A stretch of DNA of 64,000 nt from Alicyclobacillus pomorum DSM 14955 (GTDB lineage Bacteria > Bacillota > Bacilli > Alicyclobacillales > Alicyclobacillaceae), in NCBI RefSeq assembly GCF_000472905.1, contig NZ_AXAR01000004.1:1-64000 (forward strand), written 5' to 3'. Under the pieces are notes generated by a model. That model worked only from the letters and a program-made list of their open reading frames with translations, ran no database searches and had not been told where the DNA came from. The position numbers and the translations under genes are program-made. The stretch's first letter is position 1; each line of letters begins with the position of its first letter. This document shows positions 47,428-57,813 of the stretch, piece after piece.

Positions 47428-49203
47428 ATGGACGCGTTGACCCTTCGCGCCTTGTGCATGGACTTGAATCGCCGCCTCAAACTGGCGCGCGTTGATAAAA
47501 TTCACCAACCGAGTGAGCGAGACCTGATTTTCACACTGCGGACGCGGGAAGCCACCCACCGCCTTCTGTTGTCCGCGCACAAAACGTTTGCCCGCGCGCA
47601 TTTGTTCACTGGCGAACGGCCGAAGAATCCAGAAGAACCGCCGATGTTCTGCATGTTGTTGCGCAAGCGACTGGAGTCCGGGCGACTGCTGGAGGTGAGA
47701 CAGCAGGGGTGGGACAGAGTCCTGGAATTCGTATTTGAATCTCTGAACGAGATTGGCGACACGGTGCAACACGTGCTCATTCTTGAAGTCATGGGCAAGC
47801 ACAGCAACCTGATTCTGACAACGGCGAACGATGCAGGCCAACCCGAGCGGATTGTGGACAGTATTGTGCATGTCACGCGCGAGATGTCCCGTGTACGTCA
47901 GGTGTTGCCAGGCCTCCCCTACCAACCTGCGCCGCCTCAGAACAAAAAGTCGTACCTAGAGGTGACGGTGGAAGACGTCGCTGCACTCGAGCTATCCGAG
48001 AAGTCCGGCAAACGAAAGAACCTCGCCCTGTGCGGCTTGGTCGCTGGCATCGGACCGACGGCCGCCCGGGAAATTCTGTACCGAGCCGGCAGTGCGGAAG
48101 AAGGTGTGCCAGTACGCGCAGATGCGGTGGTTCGTGAACTGCGAAGCCTGGTAGACGGGGTGCTACACGGAACGGAACATCCGAGTATTGGACTCGATGA
48201 ATTGGGTATCCCAGCCGAGGCAGCGCCTTACGCACTGCATAGCTATCCCTCTTTTCGGGCCGTTGAGTCGCTGAGCGATGCGCTACAGTTGGTCTACGCC
48301 GAAGCTGTAGGTAGAGTCCACACGTCGAATCTGTCGCGCGACCTGGAAAACGCCGTGCTGGCTCACCTGGACCGACTGCGCGGCAAGCGTCAAAAAATGC
48401 AAGAACAACATGCGGAAAGTCAGGACTTTGAACAGTACCGCATACAGGGGGAACTGTTGACGGCCTATGCACACCTGGTCCAAAAAGGTGCCACGGAAGT
48501 GACGCTGCCAAACTTCTACGACGATGAGAAACCGCTGACCATTCCCTTGGACCCCGCCCTGTCGGCGACCCACAACGCCCAGCGCTACTTCCGCTTGGCG
48601 AGCAAGAAGAAGCGCGCCCTGCCGCTCCTCGAGAAAGAGCTCGAGCAGATTGAGCAGGATATGCAATATTTGGAGAACATCCTCGTGTACCTGCAGGACG
48701 CCAACGCCGAGCAGTTGCAGGCACTGCGTGACGAACTAGAAAAAGAAGGCTTTCTCCAGCCGAAAGCCACGAGGAAGCGGCGCAGCCATCCGCAAAAGCG
48801 AGCGAGCGGCGGAGCAGGAACGCCTGACGTCTACGTGAGTTCCGATGGGTACACCATCCGCGTCGGGCGCAACAACGCCCAGAACGACAGATTGACATTG
48901 AAGTCCAGTCAACCGTTTGACATTTGGTTGCACGTCAAGGACATGCCCGGAAGCCACGTGGTGATTACGGCAAATCGGGCGACAGAGGTGCCGGAGCGCA
49001 CGTTGGAAGAAGCGGCATTGCTCGCTGCCTACTTTAGCAAAGGCAGGAACTCAGCGAACGTGCCTGTGGACTTTACACAGATCAGACATGTGTGGAAACC
49101 GAACGGAGCGCGGCCTGGTCACGTGCTGTACGATCATCAGAAAACGCTGTACGTCACGCCGGAGCGCGGTCACGTGGAAGAGATTTTACGCCGGAAGCAG
49201 TGA
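47428..49203 (+). CDS. rqcH: ribosome quality control protein RqcH (NFACT, FbpA-like)
   Basis: RqcH binds stalled 50S-peptidyl-tRNA and adds C-terminal alanine tails that mark the protein for degradation. The 591-residue protein has the NFACT-N domain (MDALTLRALCMDLN, KIHQPSERDLIF), a central helical and coiled-coil part (about 300-440), and the NFACT-R domain with RVGRNNAQNDRLTL, FDIWLHVKDMPGSHVVI. It is also annotated as a fibronectin-binding protein in some genomes. The 198-base gap with the divergent ATPase gene shows no clear promoter. Confidence 0.95.
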   Translation: MDALTLRALCMDLNRRLKLARVDKIHQPSERDLIFTLRTREATHRLLLSAHKTFARAHLFTGERPKNPEEPPMFCMLLRKRLESGRLLEVRQQGWDRVLEFVFESLNEIGDTVQHVLILEVMGKHSNLILTTANDAGQPERIVDSIVHVTREMSRVRQVLPGLPYQPAPPQNKKSYLEVTVEDVAALELSEKSGKRKNLALCGLVAGIGPTAAREILYRAGSAEEGVPVRADAVVRELRSLVDGVLHGTEHPSIGLDELGIPAEAAPYALHSYPSFRAVESLSDALQLVYAEAVGRVHTSNLSRDLENAVLAHLDRLRGKRQKMQEQHAESQDFEQYRIQGELLTAYAHLVQKGATEVTLPNFYDDEKPLTIPLDPALSATHNAQRYFRLASKKKRALPLLEKELEQIEQDMQYLENILVYLQDANAEQLQALRDELEKEGFLQPKATRKRRSHPQKRASGGAGTPDVYVSSDGYTIRVGRNNAQNDRLTLKSSQPFDIWLHVKDMPGSHVVITANRATEVPERTLEEAALLAAYFSKGRNSANVPVDFTQIRHVWKPNGARPGHVLYDHQKTLYVTPERGHVEEILRRKQ

Positions 49204-49216
49204 TGTGCGATGGCTT

Positions 49217-49255
49217 GGAGCGGACAAGAGAGCACGTGCTCCCTCGTCCCGCTCC
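49217..49255. terminator. hairpin between convergent rqcH and the DUF2254-like gene
   Basis: GGAGCGG (49217-49223) pairs with CCGCTCC (49249-49255), and the inner part GAGAGCAC/GTGCTCCCTC is also largely self-complementary. It fills the 78-base gap between convergent genes and may terminate both, although T-runs are lacking. Confidence 0.45.
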
Positions 49256-49281
49256 CACGAACCTACACGCTGGACTAGACC

Positions 49282-50742
49282 CTACGTCTCCTTCACTCGC
49301 TGCACCACAGCGTCCCACGGCCAGCCGTCGAACAGTGCCACCGCGTAGTGGTCGGCCATCGCGTGCGCCCGCGTTAAATCCACGTCGTGTAGGGACACCT
49401 GCCAGATGTAACACAGGGTGTCTTTGGCCGCCTGCTTGTCCTCATGCAGCGCGATGAGCAGCGCCAGTTCTCGCCCTTGCTCACGCACCCCTGGGTCCAT
49501 CATGTGTTCGTCCCACCAACGAGCCCAACGCGCCACGTCGCGACGCATCGCTGCGACAACAAACGCCTTCCACAGTTGAAAATAAAGAACCATGCCTTTC
49601 GTTCGCTCCTGTGCATCCTTCATCATACCCAGCGTCTCACAGAACTTGCTGGACATGAGAAATCCGTCCGTCAAACTCGACGTGGAAGACGGATGTTCCA
49701 CAAACGTATTCTCGCCAATGGTACGAATCACGTTCCACGTGCGAACCGAGAACGTTTCCCCTCTATCCCCCTGCTTTGCTGCACAGTGAGCCAGGGCGTA
49801 GAGTCGGTCTGCCACCTTGTCCGCATAAAACACCTGTCCGTCGGCGAGGAAGTCGCTGAACGTCAAATGCCGATACGCGCGGATGACCAACTCTGCTGCT
49901 TGCCAAGCACCCTGACGGACGTAATTCTCACCTTGCACCTGTAAACCGTCGAGGACGCCATAAATCAACCCGGTCTCCTTCTCCTTCACGGCGACGCCGA
50001 TGATTTCCACCCATTGGTCTACGAGATTCTGGTGGATGCTGAGGAGCGGATCGTCCAGCCCAGCCGGTAAGGGCAAGTCTGCTGCAATGACGAGCATGGC
50101 TTCCATGCAGCGCATGCCGGTGACAGAGTCACTGAACGACGCGGCGCGTTTCGCAATGTCGCAGATCTGTTCCACGTTTTCCAGGGCAGCCTGAAATTTA
50201 CCGCGCTCATACGCCTTCCGGTAGTCTCGGAGGACGAGCAGGATAATCTTCTCCGGCTTCAGCAGCTGCACCACCGCGTACATGTAGATGAGCAGGCTGA
50301 CAAAGCAGATGACGACGAGGACGAGGTCCGCGCTCATTTCCCGGGCTAGCGAGGAGGGCAGCGGATCTCGCTCCGGATCCTTGATGTCGGCCATCAAAAT
50401 GAAGCTGTGCATGATGGTCACAAGGTAGAAGAGAAACAGAGACACGTTGTAGGGTAGCCGCATGTAAAAATCCAGCACGCGGTGTGTGTAGTTGCTTGCG
50501 GTCAACTGAATGGCCACCAAGATGATGGAGATACACAGCGCCAGGATGGTGGATAGCGACGAAATAATGGTGTTTAGGTAATTTCTAGCAGTGTCGGTGT
50601 CGCCGGAGAACATGTCTGGCGGATGCAGAAACACCAAAACCAACACCAGCAGCGAGATCAACAAGTGAAACACAAAGGACGACGCGGCCATGCGCAAATG
50701 GCTCCAGAGCGCAATTCTCCTAGATATGGAAGTTTTCTGCAC
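49282..50742 (-). CDS. DUF2254-like membrane protein of unknown function
   Basis: The 486-residue protein has four predicted membrane helices in its first third (about 19-39, 56-80, 99-118, 137-159) and a long soluble helical C-terminal part. The segment YLNTIISSLSTILALCISIILVAIQLTASNYTHRVL resembles the start of DUF2254 membrane proteins, although I write only its hallmark pieces TIISSLSTILAL and QLTASNYTHRVL as diagnostic. The GTG at 50742 has GGGGT seven bases upstream. The family has no known function. B. subtilis has no such gene here. Confidence 0.7.
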   Translation of the reverse strand: MQKTSISRRIALWSHLRMAASSFVFHLLISLLVLVLVFLHPPDMFSGDTDTARNYLNTIISSLSTILALCISIILVAIQLTASNYTHRVLDFYMRLPYNVSLFLFYLVTIMHSFILMADIKDPERDPLPSSLAREMSADLVLVVICFVSLLIYMYAVVQLLKPEKIILLVLRDYRKAYERGKFQAALENVEQICDIAKRAASFSDSVTGMRCMEAMLVIAADLPLPAGLDDPLLSIHQNLVDQWVEIIGVAVKEKETGLIYGVLDGLQVQGENYVRQGAWQAAELVIRAYRHLTFSDFLADGQVFYADKVADRLYALAHCAAKQGDRGETFSVRTWNVIRTIGENTFVEHPSSTSSLTDGFLMSSKFCETLGMMKDAQERTKGMVLYFQLWKAFVVAAMRRDVARWARWWDEHMMDPGVREQGRELALLIALHEDKQAAKDTLCYIWQVSLHDVDLTRAHAMADHYAVALFDGWPWDAVVQRVKET

Positions 50743-50773
50743 GGCCCGCACCCCGCATTCTGTGGAATTACAC

Positions 50774-50802
50774 TTTCCATCCTGCCCCGACTGATTTATT
50801 AT
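50774..50802 (+). promoter_or_regulatory. promoter of the glutamate dehydrogenase gene
   Basis: TTTCCA (50774-50779) and TATTAT (50797-50802) are separated by 17 bases. Downstream in the leader, ATGGGCC (50823-50829) pairs with GGCCCAT (50836-50842), a 7-bp hairpin just before the ribosome site. Confidence 0.5.
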
Positions 50803-50865
50803 GAAACGGAGACTCAAACATAATGGGCCGAGAAGGGCCCATGTCGTTGAGAGGAGCGTCACAAC

Positions 50866-52152
50866 ATGGCAAAAGTCAGCAAAAGACTGGCTGCAGGGGC
50901 AAGCATGCCGGCACCAGGAGACAACGTGCTGACAAATACGCAACAAGTTGTCAAATCGGCCTTGGACAGACTCGGGTACAGTGAGGCCGTGTATGAACTG
51001 TTGAAAGAACCAATTCGCGTGCTGACGGTGCGCATCCCGGTTCACATGGACGACGGTCACGTCGAAGTGTTCACCGGTTTTCGCGCGCAGCACAACGATG
51101 CCGTTGGCCCGACCAAAGGCGGCATTCGCTTTCATCCCAACGTATCTCTTGACGAAGTCAAGGCGCTTTCCATCTGGATGAGCATCAAATGCGGCATTTT
51201 CAACCTCCCTTACGGCGGTGCAAAAGGCGGTATTATTTGCGATCCGCGCGGAATGTCTATCGGCGAACAAGAACGGCTCGCCCGCGGCTACGTTCGAGCC
51301 ATCAGCCAAATCGTCGGTCCAACGAAGGACATTCCAGCACCAGACGTGTATACCAACCCCCAAATCATGGCGTGGATGTACGACGAGTACAGTCGCATTC
51401 GCGAGTATGATTCACCCGGATTTATTACAGGAAAGCCGCTCGTCCTCGGCGGATCGCAAGGACGTGAACGGGCGACCGCCCTGGGCGTGTGCGTGGCGAT
51501 GCGCGAAGCGGCCGCGACGCAAAATCGGTCGGTGCAGGATTTGCGCGTGATTGTCCAGGGATTTGGCAACGTGGGCAGCAACGTGGCCATGATTCTGCAC
51601 GAAATGGGTGCAAAAGTGGTCGGCATCAGCGACGCTGGCGGCGGCATATACGACGAGAACGGCTTAAATATTCCCGAGTTGTTTGAGAAGCGGGATTCCT
51701 TCGGGATGGTGACTCCCGCGTTTAGCCACGTGTTGCCGCAGGATGAATTCCTGTTGAAACCGTGCGACGTCCTCATTCCAGCGGCCCTGGAGAATCAGAT
51801 CACGAGCAAAAATGCGAATGACATCCAGGCGTCCATCATCGTGGAAGCGGCGAACGGGCCCACCACGCCGAGGGCAGACGAAATTCTCGCCGAACGCAAC
51901 ATTCTCGTTGTACCGGACGTGTTGGCCAACGCCGGTGGCGTGACGGTCTCCTACTTCGAATGGGTTCAGAACAGCCAAGGCTTGTATTGGACGGAAGAGG
52001 AAGTCAATCGCCGTTTGGAATCCTTGATGGTAGGCTCGGTGCACAACGTCTTAAAGACGGCCGAACGCTATAAAGTATCCACGCGGCTTGCCGCATACAT
52101 GATGGGTGTCAAGCCGTTTGCCGAGGCCATGCGCTGGCGCGGTTGGGTCTAG
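50866..52152 (+). CDS. glutamate dehydrogenase (Glu/Leu/Phe/Val family)
   Basis: The 428-residue enzyme would interconvert glutamate and 2-oxoglutarate plus ammonia. It has the substrate-binding K84 ([11 protein letters not shown]), the catalytic K120 (GGAKGGI), D160 (PAPD) and the nucleotide-binding GFGNVG (232-237). The length and motifs fit the NAD-type GudB/RocG hexameric enzymes. AGAGGAG lies nine bases before the ATG. Its neighbours give no pathway link. Confidence 0.93.
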   Translation: MAKVSKRLAAGASMPAPGDNVLTNTQQVVKSALDRLGYSEAVYELLKEPIRVLTVRIPVHMDDGHVEVFTGFRAQHNDAVGPTKGGIRFHPNVSLDEVKALSIWMSIKCGIFNLPYGGAKGGIICDPRGMSIGEQERLARGYVRAISQIVGPTKDIPAPDVYTNPQIMAWMYDEYSRIREYDSPGFITGKPLVLGGSQGRERATALGVCVAMREAAATQNRSVQDLRVIVQGFGNVGSNVAMILHEMGAKVVGISDAGGGIYDENGLNIPELFEKRDSFGMVTPAFSHVLPQDEFLLKPCDVLIPAALENQITSKNANDIQASIIVEAANGPTTPRADEILAERNILVVPDVLANAGGVTVSYFEWVQNSQGLYWTEEEVNRRLESLMVGSVHNVLKTAERYKVSTRLAAYMMGVKPFAEAMRWRGWV

Positions 52153-52164
52153 AAACGCTTGCGA

Positions 52165-52204
52165 TTGCGCACAATCTCCTGCCGTCCGCAGGGGCTGTGC
52201 GCAA
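52165..52204 (+). terminator. stem-loop after glutamate dehydrogenase
   Basis: TTGCGCACA (52165-52173) is complementary to TGTGCGCAA (52196-52204), and within it CCTGC pairs with GCAGG. It begins 13 bases past the gene end. The following CCTGTTTAC is a weak T-tract. Confidence 0.5.
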
Positions 52205-52235
52205 CCTGTTTACAGAAGAATGGGTACCTGCACAC

Positions 52236-52269
52236 ATAGATTTCAGATGATTCCATGAATCTATACAAT
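52236..52269 (+). promoter_or_regulatory. possible promoter and operator-like repeat of the Rieske gene
   Basis: An imperfect inverted repeat (ATAGATTTCA at 52236-52245 against TGAATCTAT at 52256-52264) overlaps a possible promoter with TTTCAG at 52241-52246 and TACAAT at 52264-52269, 17 bases apart. The -35 match is poor. A second TATAAA at about 52302 could also serve. Confidence 0.35.
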
Positions 52270-52385
52270 TATGCTATGACTGGATGTTTCAACATGGTAG
52301 TATAAAGGTAGTGTGTACTTATCTGAATTTATCGACGTTTGCATCGCGACTGTAGATGGTAGACGCTTTGTAAGGAGGCATAGGG

Positions 52386-52994
52386 ATGGACCGGAAAGAC
52401 GATGCAGGGCAGCCACACGTTTCGTTCGATGACGACAAAGGCCTGACCCGCCGCCAGTTCCTCAGCTACGTATTAGGTGGAACCGGTGCGTTCATGGGAA
52501 CCTTAATGCTAGCGCCCATGGTGGTAAGTGCTTTCGATCCCCTACATCGCAGCGCCAGCGGCTCCTACAGCAAAACGGGCTGGAAAGTGTCCGATTTCGA
52601 TGACAAACTTCCGAAACACGTCAAGTTCAAGGAGCACATTGACGACGCCTGGAATTCTCAGGACAAAGACAACGACGTCTTCGTCATCAAGTACCAGAAC
52701 AAGTTGATGATTATGTCCCACACGTGTACGCACCTGGGTTGTCACGTGAACGGATCCGAGGATGGCGGAAAATCAGTCGCTGCCAAGTACAACAACGGCC
52801 AGAGCTGGTTCACGTGCCCTTGCCACGGCAGCATGTACGACATCTACGGCGTACCGACACCGAGTTCACCCGCGCCAGATCCGCTCGCGGTATACGACTA
52901 CAAGGTGGATCCAGACGGGACCGTTTACGTCGGCCAGTCTGTCCCACGCAAAAAGGACACCTGGAACCAGATTCCTGGACCGACCATTGCATAG
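52386..52994 (+). CDS. qcrA: Rieske [2Fe-2S] protein, QcrA-like
   Basis: The 202-residue protein carries a twin-arginine type leader (TRRQFLSYVL, 21-30) and one hydrophobic helix (about 25-48), then an exported Rieske domain. The iron ligands are C114 and H116 in CTHLGCH and C144 and H147 in CPCHGS, with C119 and C146 placed for the family disulfide. It fits the Rieske subunit of a menaquinol:cytochrome c reductase. No cytochrome b or c gene is adjacent, so it stands alone. AAGGAGG lies seven bases before the ATG. Confidence 0.88.
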   Translation: MDRKDDAGQPHVSFDDDKGLTRRQFLSYVLGGTGAFMGTLMLAPMVVSAFDPLHRSASGSYSKTGWKVSDFDDKLPKHVKFKEHIDDAWNSQDKDNDVFVIKYQNKLMIMSHTCTHLGCHVNGSEDGGKSVAAKYNNGQSWFTCPCHGSMYDIYGVPTPSSPAPDPLAVYDYKVDPDGTVYVGQSVPRKKDTWNQIPGPTIA

Positions 52995-53013
52995 CGTCGC
53001 TACCAAATCAACA

Positions 53014-53045
53014 AAGGGCGTGTCCACGCGGTGGAACACGCCCTT
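53014..53045. terminator. bidirectional terminator between the Rieske gene and pyrE
   Basis: AAGGGCGTGT pairs with ACACGCCCTT, and CCAC with GTGG inside, giving a long stem between convergent genes. On the plus strand it is followed by GCTTGTAT, on the minus strand by TGTTGATTTGG. Confidence 0.7.
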
Positions 53046-53118
53046 GCTTGTATATACATGCCGCTCACACGGTGTTGAAACTACGCAACATGGGTGCCGC
53101 CGCACCAAGCCAAGTTCG

Positions 53119-53802
53119 TCACTCCGACTTTTGCGATTGTCCCGATTGTCCGTACTGATCCGGAGCGCTCCTCCACAAGAGCAGCCGCTCGACATCGGAC
53201 GATGTGACGTACCCTTGCTCGACGGCCACGTCAATGAGCGTTTCGTAGTCCAGTAAGCGGTACGCCGGAATCCCGGAGGCAGCAACCCGCTGTGCAGCGT
53301 GTTCGAAGTCGTATGAAAAGATTGAGCAGACCGCCAGCACGCGAGCGCCCGCATCCTGCAGAGCCTCCACCGCGTCATACGCAGATTTTCCAGTGGACAG
53401 CGTGTCTTCCACGAGAATACAGGACGCACCTGCAAACACGCGGCCTTCCACTCGTTGCTGCCGCCCGTGGTCTTTTGCGCTGCTTCTCACGTACGCCGTG
53501 GGCAGACCCAACCGATCCGCGACCATCGCAGCGTGCGCAATCCCACCCGTTGCAGCTCCAGCAATGATGTCCACGCCTGGATAGTATGCTTCGATAATGG
53601 ATGTGAATCCTTGGACGACGTGTTCTCGTACGAGGGGATAACCCAAAATCAGGCGGTTGTCGCAGTATATCGGCGACTTCCATCCCGAGGACCAAGTAAA
53701 GGGCTCGTCGGGACGAAGTTCCACAGCCCGGATCTGCAACAACCCAAGCGCCAAACTGCGACTCACGTCCGAGGGACTCCGCAAAAATACCAATTCACTC
53801 AT
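53119..53802 (-). CDS. pyrE: orotate phosphoribosyltransferase
   Basis: PyrE joins orotate to PRPP, giving orotidine monophosphate. The 227-residue protein has the PRPP-binding motif ILVEDTLSTGKSAYDA and the loop SSAKDHGRQQR. The ATG has GAGGAGT upstream and overlaps pyrF by 8 bases. It is the last gene of the pyrimidine operon. Its tail (GQSGQSQKSE) is a low-complexity extension. Confidence 0.95.
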   Translation of the reverse strand: MSELVFLRSPSDVSRSLALGLLQIRAVELRPDEPFTWSSGWKSPIYCDNRLILGYPLVREHVVQGFTSIIEAYYPGVDIIAGAATGGIAHAAMVADRLGLPTAYVRSSAKDHGRQQRVEGRVFAGASCILVEDTLSTGKSAYDAVEALQDAGARVLAVCSIFSYDFEHAAQRVAASGIPAYRLLDYETLIDVAVEQGYVTSSDVERLLLWRSAPDQYGQSGQSQKSE

Positions 53803-54577
53803 GCGACGTATGACTCCTCTCTGTGTCCACTCTGTGCATCTGCGCTCGCTCCATTTCGTCCCAGATGGACTTCAGCGCGGCAAGCGGAGAGGCCGCCTGG
53901 GTGACGGCTCGCCCGATGACCAGGTGCGTCGCGCCGGATGCAATCGCTTGCCCCGGCGTCCGCGTGCGCACTTGGTCATGTACGTCGGCGCCCGCTGGCC
54001 GAGTACCTGGCACGACCGTAACAAACGGCGCGGGCACGTGTGTATAAATCGCTTCGATATCAAGGGCAGATGCAACCACCCCGTCTAGCCCGCACTGGTA
54101 GGCCAACTGGGCAAGCTGGGGTACCAGCGCCGACGACGGCGGCAGCTGCATCTGATGCAGCGCATCGTCCCCGAGGCTGGTCAACACGGTCACTGCAATC
54201 AGCTGCGGGCGGTGTGCACTTCCTTCCAAGGCATTCCGGGCGGCTTCCAGCATTTTTGCACCACCCAAGGCGTGTACGTTCACCATGTCGATGCCGCTGT
54301 CACGCAACACCCGCAAGGCACCCGCCACGGTATTGGGAATGTCGTGCAACTTGACGTCCAAAAAGACGCGCTTTCCGCTCCGCACGAGCCACTCCACCAC
54401 GTCCATGCCCGCGGCGTGAAACAACTCCAGGCCGACCTTGTAGCCGTCCACGGCTTTCCCGAACAGCTCCACCAACGATTTGGCACGCTCGAGTGAAGGG
54501 ACGTCCAGCGCAATGTACGAATGGCTGCGCGCAAAGTCGTACGCATGACTCGCGAGCATATCTAACACATTCGTCAC
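53795..54577 (-). CDS. pyrF: orotidine 5'-phosphate decarboxylase
   Basis: PyrF makes UMP from orotidine monophosphate. The 260-residue TIM-barrel enzyme has IALDVPS and the catalytic [11 protein letters not shown]. The start is GTG at 54577, overlapping the carB stop (GTGA), with GGTGG six bases upstream. In B. subtilis pyrK and pyrD lie between carB and pyrF; both are missing here. Confidence 0.95.
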   Translation of the reverse strand: MTNVLDMLASHAYDFARSHSYIALDVPSLERAKSLVELFGKAVDGYKVGLELFHAAGMDVVEWLVRSGKRVFLDVKLHDIPNTVAGALRVLRDSGIDMVNVHALGGAKMLEAARNALEGSAHRPQLIAVTVLTSLGDDALHQMQLPPSSALVPQLAQLAYQCGLDGVVASALDIEAIYTHVPAPFVTVVPGTRPAGADVHDQVRTRTPGQAIASGATHLVIGRAVTQAASPLAALKSIWDEMERAQMHRVDTERSHTSHE

Positions 54578-57500
54578 GGCTGGCCACCGCCTTGGCTGGT
54601 GCTCGCAAGCGGTACAGTTGCAAATCGAATGGTTGACAGTACCTCAAGGAGTGAAGCCGCCGTGTCCAGCGATGTGAGACAAGGCACGCCGTGCTCCACC
54701 GCAGTGCGGCGGATGCGGAATCCGTCACGTTCTGGCTTCCTGCCTTTGGTCAACGTGTTAATGACCAACTGAATCTGTCCATCGCGAATATCGTCGACGA
54801 GGTTGGGGGTTCCTTGCGCGAGTTTGTTGACCACGCGCACCTCGAGCCCGCGTTGACGCAGGTACTTGGCGGTGCCTTCCGTCGCCGCCAGACGAAACCC
54901 GAGGTTCGCAAACCCTTCCAAAATCGGGAATGATTCTTCCTTGTCCTTGTCAGCAATGGTGGCCAATATCGTGCCGTAGAGCGGTATCGTCGTCCCGGCG
55001 GCCAACAGACCTTTGTAGAGCGCCTTGGCGTACGTCGTTTCCGACCCCATCACCTCGCCCGTCGACTTCATTTCTGGCCCGAGCGTGATGTCGACGCGGC
55101 GAAGTTTTGCAAACGAGAACACCGGCACTTTCACAGACACGCGCTGCTGTTCTGGAACGAGGCCCGTGCTCCAACCTGCCGCCGCCAAGGACTGCCCAAG
55201 CACCGCTTGCATGGCGAGTTGAACCATCGGGACGTCGGTCACTTTGGACAAGAACGGTACTGTCCGCGATGACCGCGGATTGACTTCGAGAACGTACGCC
55301 TTGTCACCTTGTACGACAAACTGGATGTTGACCAGCCCCTTGACATGCAGCCCCCGCGCGATGCGGATGGTGTAGTCGACGATGCGGTCCTTGACCGCCT
55401 GGCCGATGGACTGCGGTGGGTAGACGGCGATGGAGTCACCGGAGTGCACGCCTGCGCGCTCAATGTGCTCCATAATGCCGGGAATGACCACCGTTTCTCC
55501 GTCACTGATAGCGTCCACTTCCACTTCCACGCCTTGTAAGTAACGGTCGACCAACACCGGATGGCTGTCCGAGACTTCCACCGCTTCATCCATGTAGCCG
55601 CGCAGTTCTTCGTCGGAATAGATGATTTGCATTGCGCGGCCGCCCAGCACGTAGGATGGGCGAACCAGGACGGGATACCCGAGCTTGTGCGCCGCATCCA
55701 GAGCCCCTTCGAGCGACGTGACGGAATAGCCTTCTGGGCGTGGAATATCGAGCCCTGCGAGAAGGGCATCGAACTTTTCGCGGTCTTCCGCTTTGTCGAT
55801 GTCCTCCATGGATGTGCCGTAGATGGGCACGCCCGCTTTGGCCAGCGGCTCCGCCAGGTTGATGGCGGTTTGCCCCCCAAACTGCACAATCACTCCGTCT
55901 GGGCGCTCCCGCTCCACCACGTGCATCACGTCTTCGATGTGCAAGGGTTCAAAATACAGCCGGTCAGAAGTGTTGAAGTCGGTAGACACTGTCTCGGGAT
56001 TATTGTTGATGATAACGGCTTCGTACCCGGCTTTGCGAATGGCCCACACAGCGTGTACCGAACAATAGTCGAACTCGATGCCCTGACCAATTCGAATAGG
56101 ACCAGATCCCAGCACCAGGAGCTTTTTCCTATCCGACGTTTCGACTTCATCTTCCTCCTCGTACGTGCTGTAGTAGTACGGCGTAGCCGCTGCGAACTCC
56201 CCGGCACAGGTGTCGACCATTTTGTACACCGGACGCAGGTTGAGATCCCGCCGAATGGCCGTCACGTCGGCCGCGTGCACACCGAGGAACCGAGCAATCG
56301 CCGTGTCTGGATAGCCCATCTCCTTCAAGGCGCGCAACCATTCAGGGTGCTCGTGGAACAGGTCCAACGGGTTGGATACAGTCGCTGCTTGTGCTTTCAG
56401 GTCCAATTCCACCTGGACGAGGTTCCCAAGTTTGTAGAGGAACCAACGGTCTATCTTCGTGAAATCGTGAATCTCATCGACCGAGTAGCCACGGCGAAAT
56501 GCCTCAGCAATCACCCACAAGCGCTCGTCGTCCGGTTCTTTCAAACGCCGCTCCAACTCTTCGTTTGACCAGGCTGGCGCTTCCTTCGTCCACAACGAAT
56601 CGCGTTTGACTTCCAGGGAGCGGATGGCTTTCATCAACGCTTCTTCAAAGGAGCGGCCGATGGCCATGACTTCCCCAGTCGCCTTCATCTGCGTACCCAA
56701 CTTGCGATTGGCACTCTGGAACTTATCAAATGGCCAACGCGGAATCTTGGCGACGATGTAGTCCAGCGCGGGCTCGAAGCTGGCAAATGTCTCACCTGTC
56801 ACAGGATTGCGAATTTCGTCCAGACGGTAGCCGACTGCGATTTTGGCGGCGACGCGAGCAATGGGGTATCCGGTTGCTTTCGACGCGAGCGCGCTGGAGC
56901 GGCTGACGCGCGGGTTGACTTCAATCACGTAGTACCGCTGACTGTGTGGATCCAGCGCGAACTGTACGTTGCATCCGCCCTCAATCTGAAGCGCGCGGAT
57001 GATTTTCAGACTCGCGGACCGTAGCATCTGGTAATCCGCGTCGGACAACGTCTGACTCGGGGCAACGACGATGCTGTCGCCGGTGTGGACCCCGACCGGA
57101 TCCACGTTTTCCATATTACAGACGACAATGCAGTTGTCTGCGCCGTCGCGAATGACTTCATACTCAATCTCCTTGTACCCGGCGATGCTTTGCTCCACGA
57201 GGATTTGGTGAATCGGGGACAGCGTCAGGCCGAGTTCCACAATTTCGTCGAACTCGTCCCACGTGGTCGCAATCCCGCCACCCGTTCCACCGAGTGTGTA
57301 TGCGGGTCTGACGATGATAGGAAAGCCAATTTTGCGCGCGAACGCCCGAGCCTCTTCCGCGTTCGTCACAATGGCGCTTTCCGGGACGGGTTGTTCCAGT
57401 CGACGCATCAAGGCCCGAAATTTTTCTCTGTCTTCTGCCTCCTGGATGGACGTGAGCTGCGTACCGAGCAGTTCCACCGATTCTTGTTCCAGGATGCCCA

Positions 57501-57813
57501 TCTCCGCGAGTTGCACGGCCAAGTTCAATCCAGTCTGACCGCCGAGCGTCGGCAGCAGTCCGTCGGGACGTTCCCGGCGGATAATCTGTGCAACAAACTC
57601 AGGCGTCAGGGGTTCAATGTAGACCTTGTCCGCCATGTCAGGGTCCGTCATAATGGTCGCCGGATTGGAGTTCACGAGGACGACCTCGTATCCTTCTTCG
57701 CGCAACGCCTCGCAGGCCTGCGTCCCGGCGTAGTCAAACTCGGCGGCTTGGCCAATGGTAATGGGGCCGCTGCCAATCACCATAATTTTCCGAAGATCCG
57801 TACGCTTAGGCAC
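54574..57813 (-). CDS. carB: carbamoyl-phosphate synthase large subunit
   Basis: CarB makes carbamoyl phosphate from bicarbonate, ammonia and 2 ATP. The 1079-residue protein has the duplicated ATP-grasp halves ([19 protein letters not shown], then [18 protein letters not shown]), [20 protein letters not shown], and a C-terminal allosteric MGS-like domain. The start is GTG, overlapping the carA end by 8 bases. Confidence 0.97.
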   Translation of the reverse strand: MPKRTDLRKIMVIGSGPITIGQAAEFDYAGTQACEALREEGYEVVLVNSNPATIMTDPDMADKVYIEPLTPEFVAQIIRRERPDGLLPTLGGQTGLNLAVQLAEMGILEQESVELLGTQLTSIQEAEDREKFRALMRRLEQPVPESAIVTNAEEARAFARKIGFPIIVRPAYTLGGTGGGIATTWDEFDEIVELGLTLSPIHQILVEQSIAGYKEIEYEVIRDGADNCIVVCNMENVDPVGVHTGDSIVVAPSQTLSDADYQMLRSASLKIIRALQIEGGCNVQFALDPHSQRYYVIEVNPRVSRSSALASKATGYPIARVAAKIAVGYRLDEIRNPVTGETFASFEPALDYIVAKIPRWPFDKFQSANRKLGTQMKATGEVMAIGRSFEEALMKAIRSLEVKRDSLWTKEAPAWSNEELERRLKEPDDERLWVIAEAFRRGYSVDEIHDFTKIDRWFLYKLGNLVQVELDLKAQAATVSNPLDLFHEHPEWLRALKEMGYPDTAIARFLGVHAADVTAIRRDLNLRPVYKMVDTCAGEFAAATPYYYSTYEEEDEVETSDRKKLLVLGSGPIRIGQGIEFDYCSVHAVWAIRKAGYEAVIINNNPETVSTDFNTSDRLYFEPLHIEDVMHVVERERPDGVIVQFGGQTAINLAEPLAKAGVPIYGTSMEDIDKAEDREKFDALLAGLDIPRPEGYSVTSLEGALDAAHKLGYPVLVRPSYVLGGRAMQIIYSDEELRGYMDEAVEVSDSHPVLVDRYLQGVEVEVDAISDGETVVIPGIMEHIERAGVHSGDSIAVYPPQSIGQAVKDRIVDYTIRIARGLHVKGLVNIQFVVQGDKAYVLEVNPRSSRTVPFLSKVTDVPMVQLAMQAVLGQSLAAAGWSTGLVPEQQRVSVKVPVFSFAKLRRVDITLGPEMKSTGEVMGSETTYAKALYKGLLAAGTTIPLYGTILATIADKDKEESFPILEGFANLGFRLAATEGTAKYLRQRGLEVRVVNKLAQGTPNLVDDIRDGQIQLVINTLTKGRKPERDGFRIRRTAVEHGVPCLTSLDTAASLLEVLSTIRFATVPLASTSQGGGQP

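Noticed and set aside
47230-47925. A 232-codon N-terminal extension of the Ca2+-ATPase frame
   Set aside because: It is antisense to the start of rqcH and has no P-type ATPase features; a GTG with a good ribosome site at 47229 gives a normal-length pump.
47873-48898. A 341-codon open frame on the minus strand within rqcH
   Set aside because: It is rich in Arg, Ser and Pro without any motif and lies entirely antisense to a well-supported gene, as expected of a shadow frame in GC-rich sequence.
50743-51363. A 207-codon N-terminal extension of the DUF2254-like frame
   Set aside because: It is antisense to glutamate dehydrogenase; the first membrane helix and a ribosome site lie at the chosen GTG 50742.
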